Assembly (NCBI GenBank): GCA_045106435.1
Contig: JBGCEN010000330.1
Span: 1-28,343 of the forward strand
Length of the DNA stretch: 28,343 nt
Direction: 5' to 3'
From: JBCCIM01 sp045106435
GTDB lineage: Bacteria; Bacteroidota; Rhodothermia; Rhodothermales; JAHQVL01
Shown one piece after another: positions 1 to 9,102 of this stretch. The position numbers were made by a program, and so were the translations under genes. The notes under the pieces were generated by a model. The model was not told the origin of the DNA and did no database searches. It worked only from the letters and a program-made list of their open reading frames with translations. Each line of letters opens with the position of its first letter. Within the stretch, counting starts at the first letter, position 1.

Positions 1-70
1 AAGGATAATCGATTTTTGTTCGCAAAAGGTATACGTAAGGTATGAAAAAGGTTCTATTCATCTATGGTTT

Positions 71-128
71 TCAGTAAGCAGTTCTCGGTTATCAGATTTT
101 ACTTTTTTATTGCTGAATACTGATATCT
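71..128 (+). repeat. 58-bp dispersed repeat, copy 1
   Basis: This stretch (starts TCAGTAAGCAGTT, ends ACTGATATCT, with central ATTTTACTTTTTTAT) matches the reverse complement of 25417-25474 at 50 of 58 positions with no gaps. Both copies are intergenic, in opposite orientation. The rest of the 253 bp before the first gene is featureless. Confidence 0.8.
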
Positions 129-253
129 AAAGACGGAAAACGCGCAAACCGAATTCACACCTCCGTTACAACTCTGCTTTAGCTATTGTTAGCGATTGAT
201 TAGTTTAGCTATTGAACTCCTCATCGTTTCAGTCCAAGACACCTACCGTCCCC

Positions 254-3200
254 ATGCAAAACCAAATCGAAACACGACTATGGGCTATTTGTGCCTTTGT
301 TTTTTTGTTCACAGCTTTGCCGGCACAGGCACAACTCGACCTTGATAAACTCAAAGGCCTCAATGCACGAAGCATTGGGCCGGCAGGGATGAGCGGGCGT
401 GTGACCGCCATCGATGCCATTGTTGAAAACCCGGACATTGCCTTTATTGGCACCGCATCAGGTGGTCTCTGGAAAACCACCAATGGCGGCATTGACTTCG
501 AGCCGATATTTGATGATCAGCCGGTGCATTCCATAGGGGATGTGGCCATCTATCAGAAAAATCCAGACATCATTTACGTGGGTACAGGTGAAGGCAATCC
601 GCGTAACAGCGCGAATGCCGGTAACGGTATGTACAAGTCGATTGATGGCGGTCATACCTGGCAGCATCTTGGCCTGGATGAAACCCGCAATATTCATCGG
701 GTGATTGTGCATCCCGACAATCCCGATGTTGTCTACGCCGGCGTCCAGGGCGCAGCGTGGGGCGACAGCGAGCATCGCGGTGTGTACAAATCTACGGATG
801 GTGGCGCCACGTGGGACAAGATCCTTTATTTCACCGATAGAACGGGCGTTGGTGACTTGGTAATTGATCCGTCCAATCCTGAAAAACTGATTGTTGCCAT
901 GTGGCAGTTCCGACGTTGGCCGTGGAGTTTTAATTCAGGTGGCGAAGCTTCGGGCCTCTATGTCACCCACGACGGCGGTGCGAATTGGACGCGTCGTACC
1001 GAAGAAGATGGTTTACCCAAAGGTGATCTTGGTCGTTTAGGGTTAGCCTTTGCGCCGAGCAATCCTGACATCGTTTATGCATTGGTTGAGGCTAAAAAGA
1101 ACGCGCTATATCGATCTGAAGATGGCGGCATCAAATTTAGCATGATCAACGATTCCCGTGGCGTGAGTAATCGGCCGTTTTATTACAACGATCTCTTTGT
1201 CGATCCTGTCAATGAAAACCGCATCTACCATTTAGCCTCGGGCGTTCAGGTGAGCGACGATGGGGGTAAAACGTTCAAACGCATTATGGACGATGTACAT
1301 CCCGACCATCATGCGTGGTGGATCGATCCCAATAACCCGAACCTTATCTACCAGGGAAATGACGGCGGCCTGAATATTTCGCGCGACCGTGGGGAAACGT
1401 GGCGTTTTGCCGAAAACCTACCCTTGGCGCAGTTCTACCATATCCGTGTAGATAACAGTGTGCCTTACCGCGTATGCGGTGGCTTGCAAGATAACGGTTC
1501 GTGGTGTGGACCCAGCCAGGTGTGGCGCGCCGGCGGCATCCGCAATTCGTATTGGGAAGAAGTGGCGTTTGGCGATGGTTTTGACGTGATGATTCACCCG
1601 GAAAATCCGGATATGGGTTACGCGATGAGCCAGGGCGGCAACTTGCGCCGGTTTGATCTGAAAACAGGCTATACAAAAAACGTGAAGCCCATCCATCCAG
1701 ATGGAGAAGTGCTACGCTTCAACTGGAATGCCGGCATTGAGCAGGACCCGAACGATGCAAGCACCATCTACTACGGCAGCCAGTTTTTGCACAAAAGCAC
1801 AGACAACGGAAACACGTGGGAAATCCTCTCGCCCGACCTGACGACAAACGATCCTGAAAAGCAGAAGCAGCTCGAGAGCGGTGGTTTGACGTATGACGTA
1901 ACGGGTGCTGAAAATTATACAACCATTGTTGCAGTAGATCCAAGCCCCGTTGAGTCTGATGTGATTTGGGTAGGTACAGATGATGGCAATGTACAGGTAA
2001 CCAGAGATGGCGGTAAGACCTGGACCAATACTGTGGCCGGCATGAAAGACCTCGCGCAAGGATCTTGGGTTACGCAGGTTCAAGCATCATTGCATACACC
2101 GGGAGAAGCTTTTGTTGTGCTTGAAGATCATCGACGCAATAACTGGGAGCCGTATGTGTATCACACGCGTGACTACGGAAAGCGTTGGGAAAGATTGGCA
2201 GATAGTGAAGATGTCTGGGGATACGCGCTTTCCCTGGCGCAGGACCCGGAAGAGCCGAACCTGCTTTTCCTTGGCACTGAGTTCGGATTGTATTTCAGCC
2301 TGGATGCCGGCAGTTCTTGGCACGCCTTCAAAAATGGTATTCCTACGACTTCAGTAATGGATCTTGCGTTACACCCGCGTGATCATGATCTCGTTGTGGG
2401 TACTTTTGGTCGTTCCGTTTTTATTGTAGATGATATCCGTCCGTTACGCGCAATGGCCACGGAGGGGGCTGAAATTTTAGAAGCACCGTTAACCGTGTTT
2501 GATGCACCAGATGCATATCAGGCGGTTTACCGTCAGGCCACCGGTACACGCTTTGCGGCACAGGCGATCTTTGCCGGCGAAAACCGCCAACGCGGCGCCA
2601 TGATCACCTACGCTGTAAATCCGGATGCCCTCAAAAGCATGGCTGTTTCTGAAGACGCTGCAGCGGCACAGAGCGGCCCGAATGCGCCGGCAGAAGCACC
2701 TGCCGCTGATGATGAAAAGAAGGAGTCTGTTAAAATCGAGATTCTGAACGCAGCGGGTGAAGTAATCCGGACGCTGAAAGGACCGGCAGAGGCAGGGATC
2801 AACCGAACCTACTGGGAGATGCGTCAGAAAGGCATTCGGTTTAACTTTGGCTTCGGTGGTGGTAATGACAACGACGATTCAGAGCCGGCTGGTGCCTCTG
2901 TATTGCCCGGTACCTACACCGCACGCATCAGCTATGGAGAGCATACAGGCGAAACCGAAATCAACGTAAAAATGGACCCGCGCGTTGATGCCAGCATCGA
3001 AGATCTCGCAGCTCGGCTTGCGCTTTATAATGGGTGGGAATCTGATGCTGAAGTCTTTAATAAAGCCTCAGATCAGATCAAGGATGCGCAATCGACGATC
3101 AAGGCGGTGAATAGCCGGCTTGATGATTTGGATGAGGAAAAGGCTGCTGATCTGAAAAAAATGGGCAAAGAGCTTACAGAGAAACTGGATACCTTTTCCG

Positions 3201-3478
3201 ACAAAATGTCGGGCAAACAAGTCCAAGGGATTCGCCGGGATCCGCAAACCGTGCGATCAAAATTGTTTACGGCGCGCGGTTATATTACTTCCGGATTTAA
3301 TGCCCCCGATGAAAGTGCGCACATTGCTCTGAAGCAATCACGGGATGTGTTAAATACTGCAATCGAAGAGATCAACACGTTTTTTGCAGAAGATTGGGCC
3401 AGCTACCAGCAGGCCGTTCAAGATGCCAACGTTTCACTCTTCGAAAAACACGAACACCTGGAGTTGGATGGAGAGTAG
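254..3478 (+). CDS. Secreted BNR/sortilin-like beta-propeller protein
   Basis: Large exported protein of about 1074 residues made mainly of BNR/Asp-box repeats (S/T-x-D-G-G-x-T-W). Visible copies include STDGGATW, THDGGANW, SDDGGKTF, SRDRGETW, STDNGNTW, TRDGGKTW and SLDAGSSW. This is the pattern of the VPS10/sortilin and 'WD40/YVTN/BNR-like' exported proteins, often labelled glycosyl hydrolase in Bacteroidota although substrate and activity are generally unknown. An N-terminal signal peptide ends near ALPAQAQ. The reading frame could open at a TTG at 212, but the ATG at 254 puts the signal peptide at the terminus, so I prefer it. The C-terminal third (after about nt 2440) holds an Ala-rich linker, a beta-rich stretch resembling an FlgD-like or Ig fold, and a charged helical tail. 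No T9SS sorting tail is evident, so it is probably periplasmic or outer-surface. Family certain, function unknown. Confidence 0.9.
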   Translation: MQNQIETRLWAICAFVFLFTALPAQAQLDLDKLKGLNARSIGPAGMSGRVTAIDAIVENPDIAFIGTASGGLWKTTNGGIDFEPIFDDQPVHSIGDVAIYQKNPDIIYVGTGEGNPRNSANAGNGMYKSIDGGHTWQHLGLDETRNIHRVIVHPDNPDVVYAGVQGAAWGDSEHRGVYKSTDGGATWDKILYFTDRTGVGDLVIDPSNPEKLIVAMWQFRRWPWSFNSGGEASGLYVTHDGGANWTRRTEEDGLPKGDLGRLGLAFAPSNPDIVYALVEAKKNALYRSEDGGIKFSMINDSRGVSNRPFYYNDLFVDPVNENRIYHLASGVQVSDDGGKTFKRIMDDVHPDHHAWWIDPNNPNLIYQGNDGGLNISRDRGETWRFAENLPLAQFYHIRVDNSVPYRVCGGLQDNGSWCGPSQVWRAGGIRNSYWEEVAFGDGFDVMIHPENPDMGYAMSQGGNLRRFDLKTGYTKNVKPIHPDGEVLRFNWNAGIEQDPNDASTIYYGSQFLHKSTDNGNTWEILSPDLTTNDPEKQKQLESGGLTYDVTGAENYTTIVAVDPSPVESDVIWVGTDDGNVQVTRDGGKTWTNTVAGMKDLAQGSWVTQVQASLHTPGEAFVVLEDHRRNNWEPYVYHTRDYGKRWERLADSEDVWGYALSLAQDPEEPNLLFLGTEFGLYFSLDAGSSWHAFKNGIPTTSVMDLALHPRDHDLVVGTFGRSVFIVDDIRPLRAMATEGAEILEAPLTVFDAPDAYQAVYRQATGTRFAAQAIFAGENRQRGAMITYAVNPDALKSMAVSEDAAAAQSGPNAPAEAPAADDEKKESVKIEILNAAGEVIRTLKGPAEAGINRTYWEMRQKGIRFNFGFGGGNDNDDSEPAGASVLPGTYTARISYGEHTGETEINVKMDPRVDASIEDLAARLALYNGWESDAEVFNKASDQIKDAQSTIKAVNSRLDDLDEEKAADLKKMGKELTEKLDTFSDKMSGKQVQGIRRDPQTVRSKLFTARGYITSGFNAPDESAHIALKQSRDVLNTAIEEINTFFAEDWASYQQAVQDANVSLFEKHEHLELDGE

Positions 3479-3538
3479 TCTCGGTTCTGGTAGGTGTTTA
3501 AACTGATTGTTGATTCGGTCTGGTTTTTTAACCCTGTA

Positions 3539-3593
3539 TGTGGGTGGAGAGTTGAGAGAAGAGAGATTTTTTCTTCACAACTCTCCACCCACA
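3539..3593. terminator. Inverted repeat between convergent genes, likely bidirectional terminator
   Basis: Arms 3539-3554 and 3578-3593 are perfect reverse complements (16 bp, core GTGGGTGGAGAGTTG) around a 23-nt loop containing a T-run. It lies in the 120-bp gap between two convergent stop codons, where a shared terminator is expected. The left arm resembles 13387-13408, also just after a stop codon. Confidence 0.6.
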
Positions 3594-3598
3594 ATTCT

Positions 3599-5479
3599 CT
3601 ATCGCGTCCTCAGACTTGCCAACGCTGCCACGCCACTCTCACTGTCCGGGTTTAGTGTAACCGATCGTTCGTAGGCAGCGATCGCTTCTTTATACCGGCC
3701 GGCGACAGCGAGGGCTTCTCCATAGCTGTCGTGTACGTTCCATGATTCGGGGAAGCTTTGCGCGTTGAACTGGAAGACCAGGATGGCCATATCTGTTTGT
3801 TCATTCTGGAGATATTGATATCCCAGCGCGTTGATTGAATGCTCAAAATACAGTCCGCTGTCGAGGCTTGTATCCAAGGCAGAAGTTATCGCAACTTTTG
3901 CCTGATCTAATTGACCATCCATGATGAATTGCGCTGCTTTGTCTAGCCCTTCGCGCAATTCCCTCATAGCGGGCACACGTTCGAATGTGGCTGGGCCGTA
4001 AGAAGAAGAGTAAAACGATACAGCCCCTGCAGCATTGCGCCCGAAAAACAATTCTCTTCCACCGGTTTCGCGTACAAACACATCTGCATCTGCAGTTGGG
4101 AGGAATACGTCTCCGTTAACAAGAAGCCCTGCTTCAGTTTTTTCGACCGTGCGCGTATTTCGCGCAGACCATGCGCCTCTGGCAAATTCCTGCTGGGTAC
4201 ACGATTTGCAGAACGTACCATTCGCGTAATCTCCAACATAATCGCTGAGGTCGCGGCCGGCCAGTGGTACAGCAGGCGCTACCTGAATAGCTGGTGGTGT
4301 ACCATACACCGCATTGAGGACTGCGTTATTGATTCTGGTGCCGAGGTTTACAGGTCCGCCGCCGGCTTCGAAGTTGCGATTGGTCGCGATAAAGACGCCA
4401 ATATTCTTCTCTGTAAAGATTTCAAACAGTGTCCAGTAGCCAAGCATGCTGCCGCCATGTCCTACCGAATGAACGCCGGGTCCATCGGGTGGATTTACAC
4501 TGGGAGATTCCCATAATCCGTGCGTGATGCCTGTAAAGTCGGGATGTGGCCGGTATTGCGGTGCAAGCACTGCAGCAGCAGTTTCTTCGCTAAACAACCG
4601 GCCATGCGCGTTGGCCCCGCCTCCGGTTAGCGCTTCAAGCAGCCGCGCCATATCTGCCGGCGTGGCATCTATGGAAGAGGCGGGTGTTGTCATGTAGATT
4701 TCGTATGGTTGTGCCACATACGTGCTATCAACCCAACCATGACCTATCGCGAGGTCACTAAAATGAGCGTCATCTGCTTCGACAAAGCTTCTGGTCATAC
4801 CCAACGGTTCAAACATCTCCTGATGCATCGCTTCTGCATATGAAAGACCAGTTGCCCGGCCAAGGACGAGGCCGGCGAGAGAGATGCCGTAGGTATCATA
4901 CCGAAAAAGCTCACCCGGCGGGGTTACGCGGCGAAGATTGTTATCGCCAAGAAACGCGGCAAGGCTTAGGCGCATGCCTTTGCGATCGTCAAGTGACCGG
5001 TTGAAATAGTTTACATGCCGGCCCAGGCCAATCTGATCAAATCCGCCCGTGTGTGTGATCAGATTTTCTACCGTAACAGGTTTGTTAGAGCCAGACAGAT
5101 TTGTAATCTCATCAAAATAGGTGGTAACGTCATCGTCCAGTCCGACGCGTTTGTCGTCTATCAATCGGGTAAGCGCAAGCGCTGTCAGGGCTTTTGTAAC
5201 GGATCCAATCCTGAACAACGTTTTCTCTGTATCTACGGATTGGTTGGTCGTGAAGTCGGTAACGCCGTAGCCGCGTTTCATCACCGTTTTACCGTTCTGC
5301 ACGATAACAACAGCAACGCCCGGCTGATGGGTGGCCTCCATTTCTTCGCGAACAATCGCATCAATGGTTGGCCCCAGATTTTGTAAGGAAGAATCAACGC
5401 CGGCAGCGTGTGGATCGACACGATTGGTGCCGGCGCAGGCTGCGGTGGTGAGCAGGATAACAAATAGAATAAATCGCAT
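3599..5479 (-). CDS. Serine hydrolase lipoprotein (beta-lactamase/S12 family) with C-terminal TPR
   Basis: Protein of about 626 residues. It starts at the ATG at 5479, giving the lipoprotein signal MRFILFVILLTTAAC with lipobox Cys15; the open frame extends 33 codons further upstream but would bury this signal. The class C beta-lactamase/penicillin-binding fold follows: nucleophile motif S93-V-T-K96 (in FRIGSVTKAL), a YDTYG segment at the Y-x-N/S position, and HSVGHGGSMLGYW as the third-motif equivalent. These are the hallmarks of the S12 serine hydrolases (esterases, D-aminopeptidases, AmpC relatives), so actual substrate cannot be read from sequence. The last ~80 residues form TPR-like helices (KEAIAAYERSVTLNPDS). 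A middle region with a C-x-x-C (FCKSCTQ) resembles the linker beta-barrel seen after this fold. Stands alone, convergent with the BNR gene. Confidence 0.9.
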   Translation of the reverse strand: MRFILFVILLTTAACAGTNRVDPHAAGVDSSLQNLGPTIDAIVREEMEATHQPGVAVVIVQNGKTVMKRGYGVTDFTTNQSVDTEKTLFRIGSVTKALTALALTRLIDDKRVGLDDDVTTYFDEITNLSGSNKPVTVENLITHTGGFDQIGLGRHVNYFNRSLDDRKGMRLSLAAFLGDNNLRRVTPPGELFRYDTYGISLAGLVLGRATGLSYAEAMHQEMFEPLGMTRSFVEADDAHFSDLAIGHGWVDSTYVAQPYEIYMTTPASSIDATPADMARLLEALTGGGANAHGRLFSEETAAAVLAPQYRPHPDFTGITHGLWESPSVNPPDGPGVHSVGHGGSMLGYWTLFEIFTEKNIGVFIATNRNFEAGGGPVNLGTRINNAVLNAVYGTPPAIQVAPAVPLAGRDLSDYVGDYANGTFCKSCTQQEFARGAWSARNTRTVEKTEAGLLVNGDVFLPTADADVFVRETGGRELFFGRNAAGAVSFYSSSYGPATFERVPAMRELREGLDKAAQFIMDGQLDQAKVAITSALDTSLDSGLYFEHSINALGYQYLQNEQTDMAILVFQFNAQSFPESWNVHDSYGEALAVAGRYKEAIAAYERSVTLNPDSESGVAALASLRTR

Positions 5480-5580
5480 AGCGCAGTGACGGCTGTGCAA
5501 CGGCAAGGCCGCTAGCTGATGAATGGAAGAGTAAATTTGTAGCTCCTTGACGTGACAGATCTTCACTAGATACAACAAAC

Positions 5581-5665
5581 CTTGTGAACAACTCGCTGCT
5601 TGTGTGAACGACTCACTGGCTGTTGGTCATTCCGGGTTTGTGGTTCTGGATTCAAGGTTTTTGGA
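5581..5665. repeat. Imperfect direct repeat plus TTGAACCC-family copy
   Basis: 5581-5598 and 5599-5618 are an imperfect direct repeat (CTTGTGAACAACTCGCTG against CTTGTGTGAACGACTCACTG). Immediately after, 5632-5660 carries CCGGGTTTGTGGTTCTGG and TTCAAGG, a degraded reverse-complement copy of the TTGAACCC/GAAACCCGG intergenic repeat seen elsewhere in this window. It lies between the start of the serine hydrolase and the stop of the regulator. Confidence 0.45.
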
Positions 5666-5702
5666 AGTAAATCCTGAATTGTGCGACTGGTAGGAAATCC
5701 AA

Positions 5703-6401
5703 TTAGCCTGCACCAAGACGTGCGCGTACGGCATCAACGCGTGTTCGCCCGATGGGGATTTCCTGGCCAGACGCGAGTACCGCGGCGTAGCGACTTCCTT
5801 CACGAACACGTACTTGAATAACTTCATCCAGACGGACGACGTACGACCGGTGAATTCGCTCAAAGGTTGGCGGAAGAATGGCCAGCAAGCGTTCCAGAGA
5901 TTTGCTGTGTACTCGTACAGCTCCATCGCGAAGCACAAGTTCTGAGTACGAGCCGGCTGCCTGGATGTAAGCAACATCCGCAATTGGGACGAGGTCAATG
6001 CGGCCGGCAGACCGGATGGCTAACGAGGCAGCTGGATGATTAGCCTGCGTACCACGCAAGCGTTCTACAGTTTTATGGATTCGCTCTGCGCCGAATGGCT
6101 TGCCAACAAAATCGAGTACGCCAATTTCAAAAGCCTCCATCGCACGTTCGGTATGTGCAGAAACAACAACGGTGTGGAATGCTCTTGATGTAATATCTTT
6201 TACGAGGTTAAAACCGTCTTGCCCATTGAGATTCAGATCCAGAAAGACCACGTCCACCGGGTGTTGGATAAGCCATTTTTCAGCCTCTTCCAGCGTTGCA
6301 CACCGATCGAGATGCGTGAGTTCGCCGGCTAACTCAAGGGTGAGTAATCGCTCCAGTCGCTGGGCAATCACCAATTCGTCTTCTACAATCAATACGCGCA
6401 T
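5703..6401 (-). CDS. LytTR-family response regulator
   Basis: 232-residue cytoplasmic regulator. Receiver domain 1-118: acidic pair E7-D8, phospho-acceptor D55 in VVFLDLNL, T/S position S81, and K101 in DFVGKPF. LytTR DNA-binding domain about 128-230: IDLVPIADVAYIQAAGSYSE and FERIHRSYVVRLDEV are the typical signature. Its ATG shares one base with the TAA of the upstream kinase gene (TAATG), so the two are almost certainly co-translated and form a cognate pair. LytTR proteins bind short direct repeats and usually control surface, adhesion or export genes; the target here is unknown. Receiver and output residues are intact. Confidence 0.95.
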   Translation of the reverse strand: MRVLIVEDELVIAQRLERLLTLELAGELTHLDRCATLEEAEKWLIQHPVDVVFLDLNLNGQDGFNLVKDITSRAFHTVVVSAHTERAMEAFEIGVLDFVGKPFGAERIHKTVERLRGTQANHPAASLAIRSAGRIDLVPIADVAYIQAAGSYSELVLRDGAVRVHSKSLERLLAILPPTFERIHRSYVVRLDEVIQVRVREGSRYAAVLASGQEIPIGRTRVDAVRARLGAG

Positions 6402-8158
6402 TAAGCTTGCCTTCTTTCAGATATCTCAATGTGTGTAACCCATTTATCAGCTTCTTCGCTGGAGCGAAGTGTCCACCGGCCGGGCATGGCTTCTTCCAGT
6501 CGGGCACGGACATATCGTAAACCTCCACCTTCTTGCCGAGGTTCGCGAGATGCGCCGGCGAGGGGAGTAGAAAGGACAAGTTGGCGTTGATGGTCCGCGT
6601 GTGTTTCGCTAAGCGTGAAAGTTACCTTCCCCGGCGGGTATGCATTATGCGTAATGGCATTCTCTATCAAGGTGTGGATTACAGCCGGCGGAATGGGTGC
6701 TTCTGTGTTTACACCGATTGCTTCCAGTTCAAACTGAACCGCTTGCCGATAGCCCATAACTTCCAGATGGGCGCGGCAGAGGGCCAGCTCCCGGGACATC
6801 GGGATGAGTTGCTCGCCCGATACTTCAGTGAGCGTGCGAAGCTCAGCGGCCAGGGCTTCAATGGCACGCGCTCCGAGCTTGGGATTGGTCTCAATCCATT
6901 CCAGCACTGAGGTTAGTGTATTCATGAGAAAGTGAGGCTGGAGATGCTTTTTTAACAACTCTGTTTCCAATCGCGCGGTTGTGGCCAACGCTCGGGCATG
7001 ACGATCGCGTTGTTCTCGTGTTTGTAGCCCAACCGAAATAAGGAGCCCCGCTATGAGAATACCAAACGCAGGAAAGAACGCGCCGTCCATAAAATCGTGT
7101 CCTGTCAGCAGCAGTACGCCAAAACAGATCGTGACGCCTGTTAAGGCCATAGACGCGCCGGGTTTACGGTCACGAAAGGCCCATGCGGTGACGCCTAATG
7201 CCGTTGCGAGCGATATCGCGAATACGGCATATGTACCCGTTTCGTGGTCTTCAATGAGTAATAGCGCCACACCGGCAGCAATAACCAACATGCCGGCCAG
7301 TACCCAGCGACGGTGAAGCTCAAATTGTATTGCAAAGGTGGTTGCAAGCAGTACCCCAACAATGGTTGTTAGGAGTTCGATAAAACCCAGGCGTACGGCA
7401 TGCAGGTCATAAGTGTACCCAATCGTCGTGCGCAAGCTCTCGGCAATCAGCAAGGCTGCAACGGCCAGGCATAACATGGAGGTGAAGAGGTAGGGCAGCC
7501 GGCGCCGATCTGCAAAATAGAGGACGCCATAGTAGAGCGCTACAAGCATAAATCCGCCCAGAAACAGGAGCGGAATGCCGGCGGAGCGGAGCGAGGCTGC
7601 CGTTAATTCTCTGTACTCCCCGCTGGTGAATTTCATTAAGAGGCCCGACGTACTTTGCGGACGCCGAAACGAAGAGACGCGTACTGCGATGGTGTGCTGT
7701 CCGGGGAATGCCAGCGAATCAGGAATGCGAAAGGTAGTGTCGATGGGGCCAACCTGTTCGCTGTTGAAATCGGTCCCAACACGCCCTGATTGCCCTATTA
7801 ATATACCATCCCAGTAAACCTCCCTGGCTACGACGCCGGCTATGGATAACCCGAGTGTCTCCACTTCATGAACTGGCATGTCCAGCCGTATCCAAAACAG
7901 ACGGGGTTCATCTGGCAAATCCAGAATTGGTGATTGCGGCCAGTTTGTATCATCCCAGTCAGGCTGTGCCCATCGGATGTCGTCTCCCGGCTGGTAGTTT
8001 GCCTCTGTACTTGTAGTAAAGATGTTTTCCGATAATGGTTGGCAACCCGCACCAAGTAAAAACAAAGTCGCTATGAGCAGGCGTACGTCCTTGCCACTGC
8101 ATATCAATTGCTTGACATAGCTGAAAGTGTAATTAGACAAACGAACGACCAACTGCAT
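6401..8158 (-). CDS. 7TM sensor histidine kinase, LytS/His_kinase type
   Basis: About 585 residues from the ATG at 8158. The frame opens 35 codons earlier, but those codons lie in the 8210-8302 inverted repeat and are not credible. Order: N-terminal hydrophobic signal with possible lipobox LLGAGC (~Cys39); an extracytoplasmic beta-sandwich (about 60-180, DDTNWP...FWIRLDMP...VYWDGILIGQSG) like the 7TMR-DISM sensory modules; seven membrane helices (about 195-378); a short coiled linker; the His_kinase box with H409 in LQPHFLMN; and an HATPase with N-box ENAITHN (499-505) and glycine box GGGLRYV (544-550). It probably senses an extracellular ligand and phosphorylates the regulator that follows with a 1-nt overlap. 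The ligand is unknown. No strong Shine-Dalgarno precedes the start. Confidence 0.92.
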   Translation of the reverse strand: MQLVVRLSNYTFSYVKQLICSGKDVRLLIATLFLLGAGCQPLSENIFTTSTEANYQPGDDIRWAQPDWDDTNWPQSPILDLPDEPRLFWIRLDMPVHEVETLGLSIAGVVAREVYWDGILIGQSGRVGTDFNSEQVGPIDTTFRIPDSLAFPGQHTIAVRVSSFRRPQSTSGLLMKFTSGEYRELTAASLRSAGIPLLFLGGFMLVALYYGVLYFADRRRLPYLFTSMLCLAVAALLIAESLRTTIGYTYDLHAVRLGFIELLTTIVGVLLATTFAIQFELHRRWVLAGMLVIAAGVALLLIEDHETGTYAVFAISLATALGVTAWAFRDRKPGASMALTGVTICFGVLLLTGHDFMDGAFFPAFGILIAGLLISVGLQTREQRDRHARALATTARLETELLKKHLQPHFLMNTLTSVLEWIETNPKLGARAIEALAAELRTLTEVSGEQLIPMSRELALCRAHLEVMGYRQAVQFELEAIGVNTEAPIPPAVIHTLIENAITHNAYPPGKVTFTLSETHADHQRQLVLSTPLAGASREPRQEGGGLRYVRARLEEAMPGRWTLRSSEEADKWVTHIEISERRQA

Positions 8159-8209
8159 GGTACTGCACAGTAGTGAGATGAGCGCATAGCAGTGTAAATA
8201 TAAAAGTCG

Positions 8210-8302
8210 GGAATATCGAACATCCAACAAGGAATTTCCAATGATGAAGGATTTTAAGAACACCTCATCATTGGAAATTCCTTGTTGGATGTTCGATATT
8301 CC
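8210..8302. repeat. Perfect 38-bp inverted repeat between two two-component operons
   Basis: Arms 8210-8247 and 8265-8302 are exact reverse complements (38 of 38), with a 17-nt spacer. The left arm begins GGAATATCGAACATCC. As RNA it would form a very long hairpin lying between the stop of one LytTR gene (8335) and the start of the next kinase (8158). It has no long U-tract, so it may be an intergenic palindromic repeat element rather than a classical terminator, but it should still influence read-through. Confidence 0.85.
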
Positions 8303-8334
8303 ATCGCTCGATGTCCAGTTTGGAGCTTCAACTG

Positions 8335-9102
8335 CTAAAAATAGGATTGCAATGCTTTTGATACCAACCCTTTGTAGCTACGGCCAATGGGGAGTGCCTG
8401 ATCATCAACAGTAATATCTGTAGCAGAGTACGCCCGGATTGCAGAAAGATTGACCAGATATGAGCGATGAATGCGTAGAAAACCATGCGTATCTAACAGC
8501 GCTTCCATTTCTCCTATTTGCCCGCGGGTGACAACAGTTTGTTCTCGGGTAATGATTTTTGAATAGTCTTTCAGGCTTTCAATAAACAGGATCTCGTCGT
8601 AGAATACCTTGACCATCTGTTTATTGACATTGAAAAAACGGAAAGGACGTTCTTGGGTTGCTGTTGATTCCTTGTGAGTTGGTGATGTGTTAGTAGTTGG
8701 GACAATGTTGGTTGATGGGCTTGTTGTATCAGCCGGCCTTTTAAGCTTATTAACAGCTTTGAGAAAGCGAGAAAACTCAATAGGCTTCATAAGGTAGTCC
8801 ACTACATCTTCCTCGAAGGCATCCAGTGCGTAGTGGTGATAGGCTGTGGTAAGGATGGTTTGAGGTTTTTGCTGCAGACTTCGCAAGAAATCTAGCCCTT
8901 TTAGTTTCGGTAAATGTATATCGAGGAAAATCACATCGATTTGCTCTTCATGCATCCGCTCCAATGCAAAGATTGCGTCTTTACACGTACCCCGCAACTC
9001 AAGGAAAGCGACCTGCTCAACATAGTCACGGATGACCTCAGCCGCGATGGGTTCATCTTCTATGATCAGGCACTTAAGTGGTTGATTACCCATGTTTTCC
9101 AT
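8335..9102 (-). CDS. LytTR-family response regulator
   Basis: 255 residues. Receiver 9-125: E15-D16-E17 acidic cluster, phospho-acceptor D61 in VIFLDIHLPKLKGL, T/A region TTAYHHYALDAF and K106 in DYLMKPI. A Ser/Thr/Asn-rich linker (about 122-147) precedes the LytTR DNA-binding domain (RFFNVNKQMVKVFYDEILFIESLKDYSKI; FLRIHRSYLVNLSAI; LPIGRSYK). The gene overlaps the 3' end of its kinase: by 17 nt if it starts at 9102, or 8 nt if the internal ATG at 9093 (ATGGGTAA) is used. This overlap indicates translational coupling and a cognate pair. Family members with a DIHLPKLKG signature are very common in Bacteroidota. Regulated genes are not identifiable here; the divergent FG-GAP gene is one possible target. 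Confidence 0.95.
   Translation of the reverse strand: MENMGNQPLKCLIIEDEPIAAEVIRDYVEQVAFLELRGTCKDAIFALERMHEEQIDVIFLDIHLPKLKGLDFLRSLQQKPQTILTTAYHHYALDAFEEDVVDYLMKPIEFSRFLKAVNKLKRPADTTSPSTNIVPTTNTSPTHKESTATQERPFRFFNVNKQMVKVFYDEILFIESLKDYSKIITREQTVVTRGQIGEMEALLDTHGFLRIHRSYLVNLSAIRAYSATDITVDDQALPIGRSYKGLVSKALQSYF

Noticed and set aside
1..70. Possible end of an upstream gene
   Set aside because: No open frame with recognisable content enters from the left edge.
2112..2357. 81-codon frame inside the BNR gene
   Set aside because: Different frame of a convincing gene; no own signals; treated as shadow.
8159..8263. 5' extension of the 7TM kinase frame
   Set aside because: Encoded by the perfect inverted repeat; removes the normal signal-type N-terminus.
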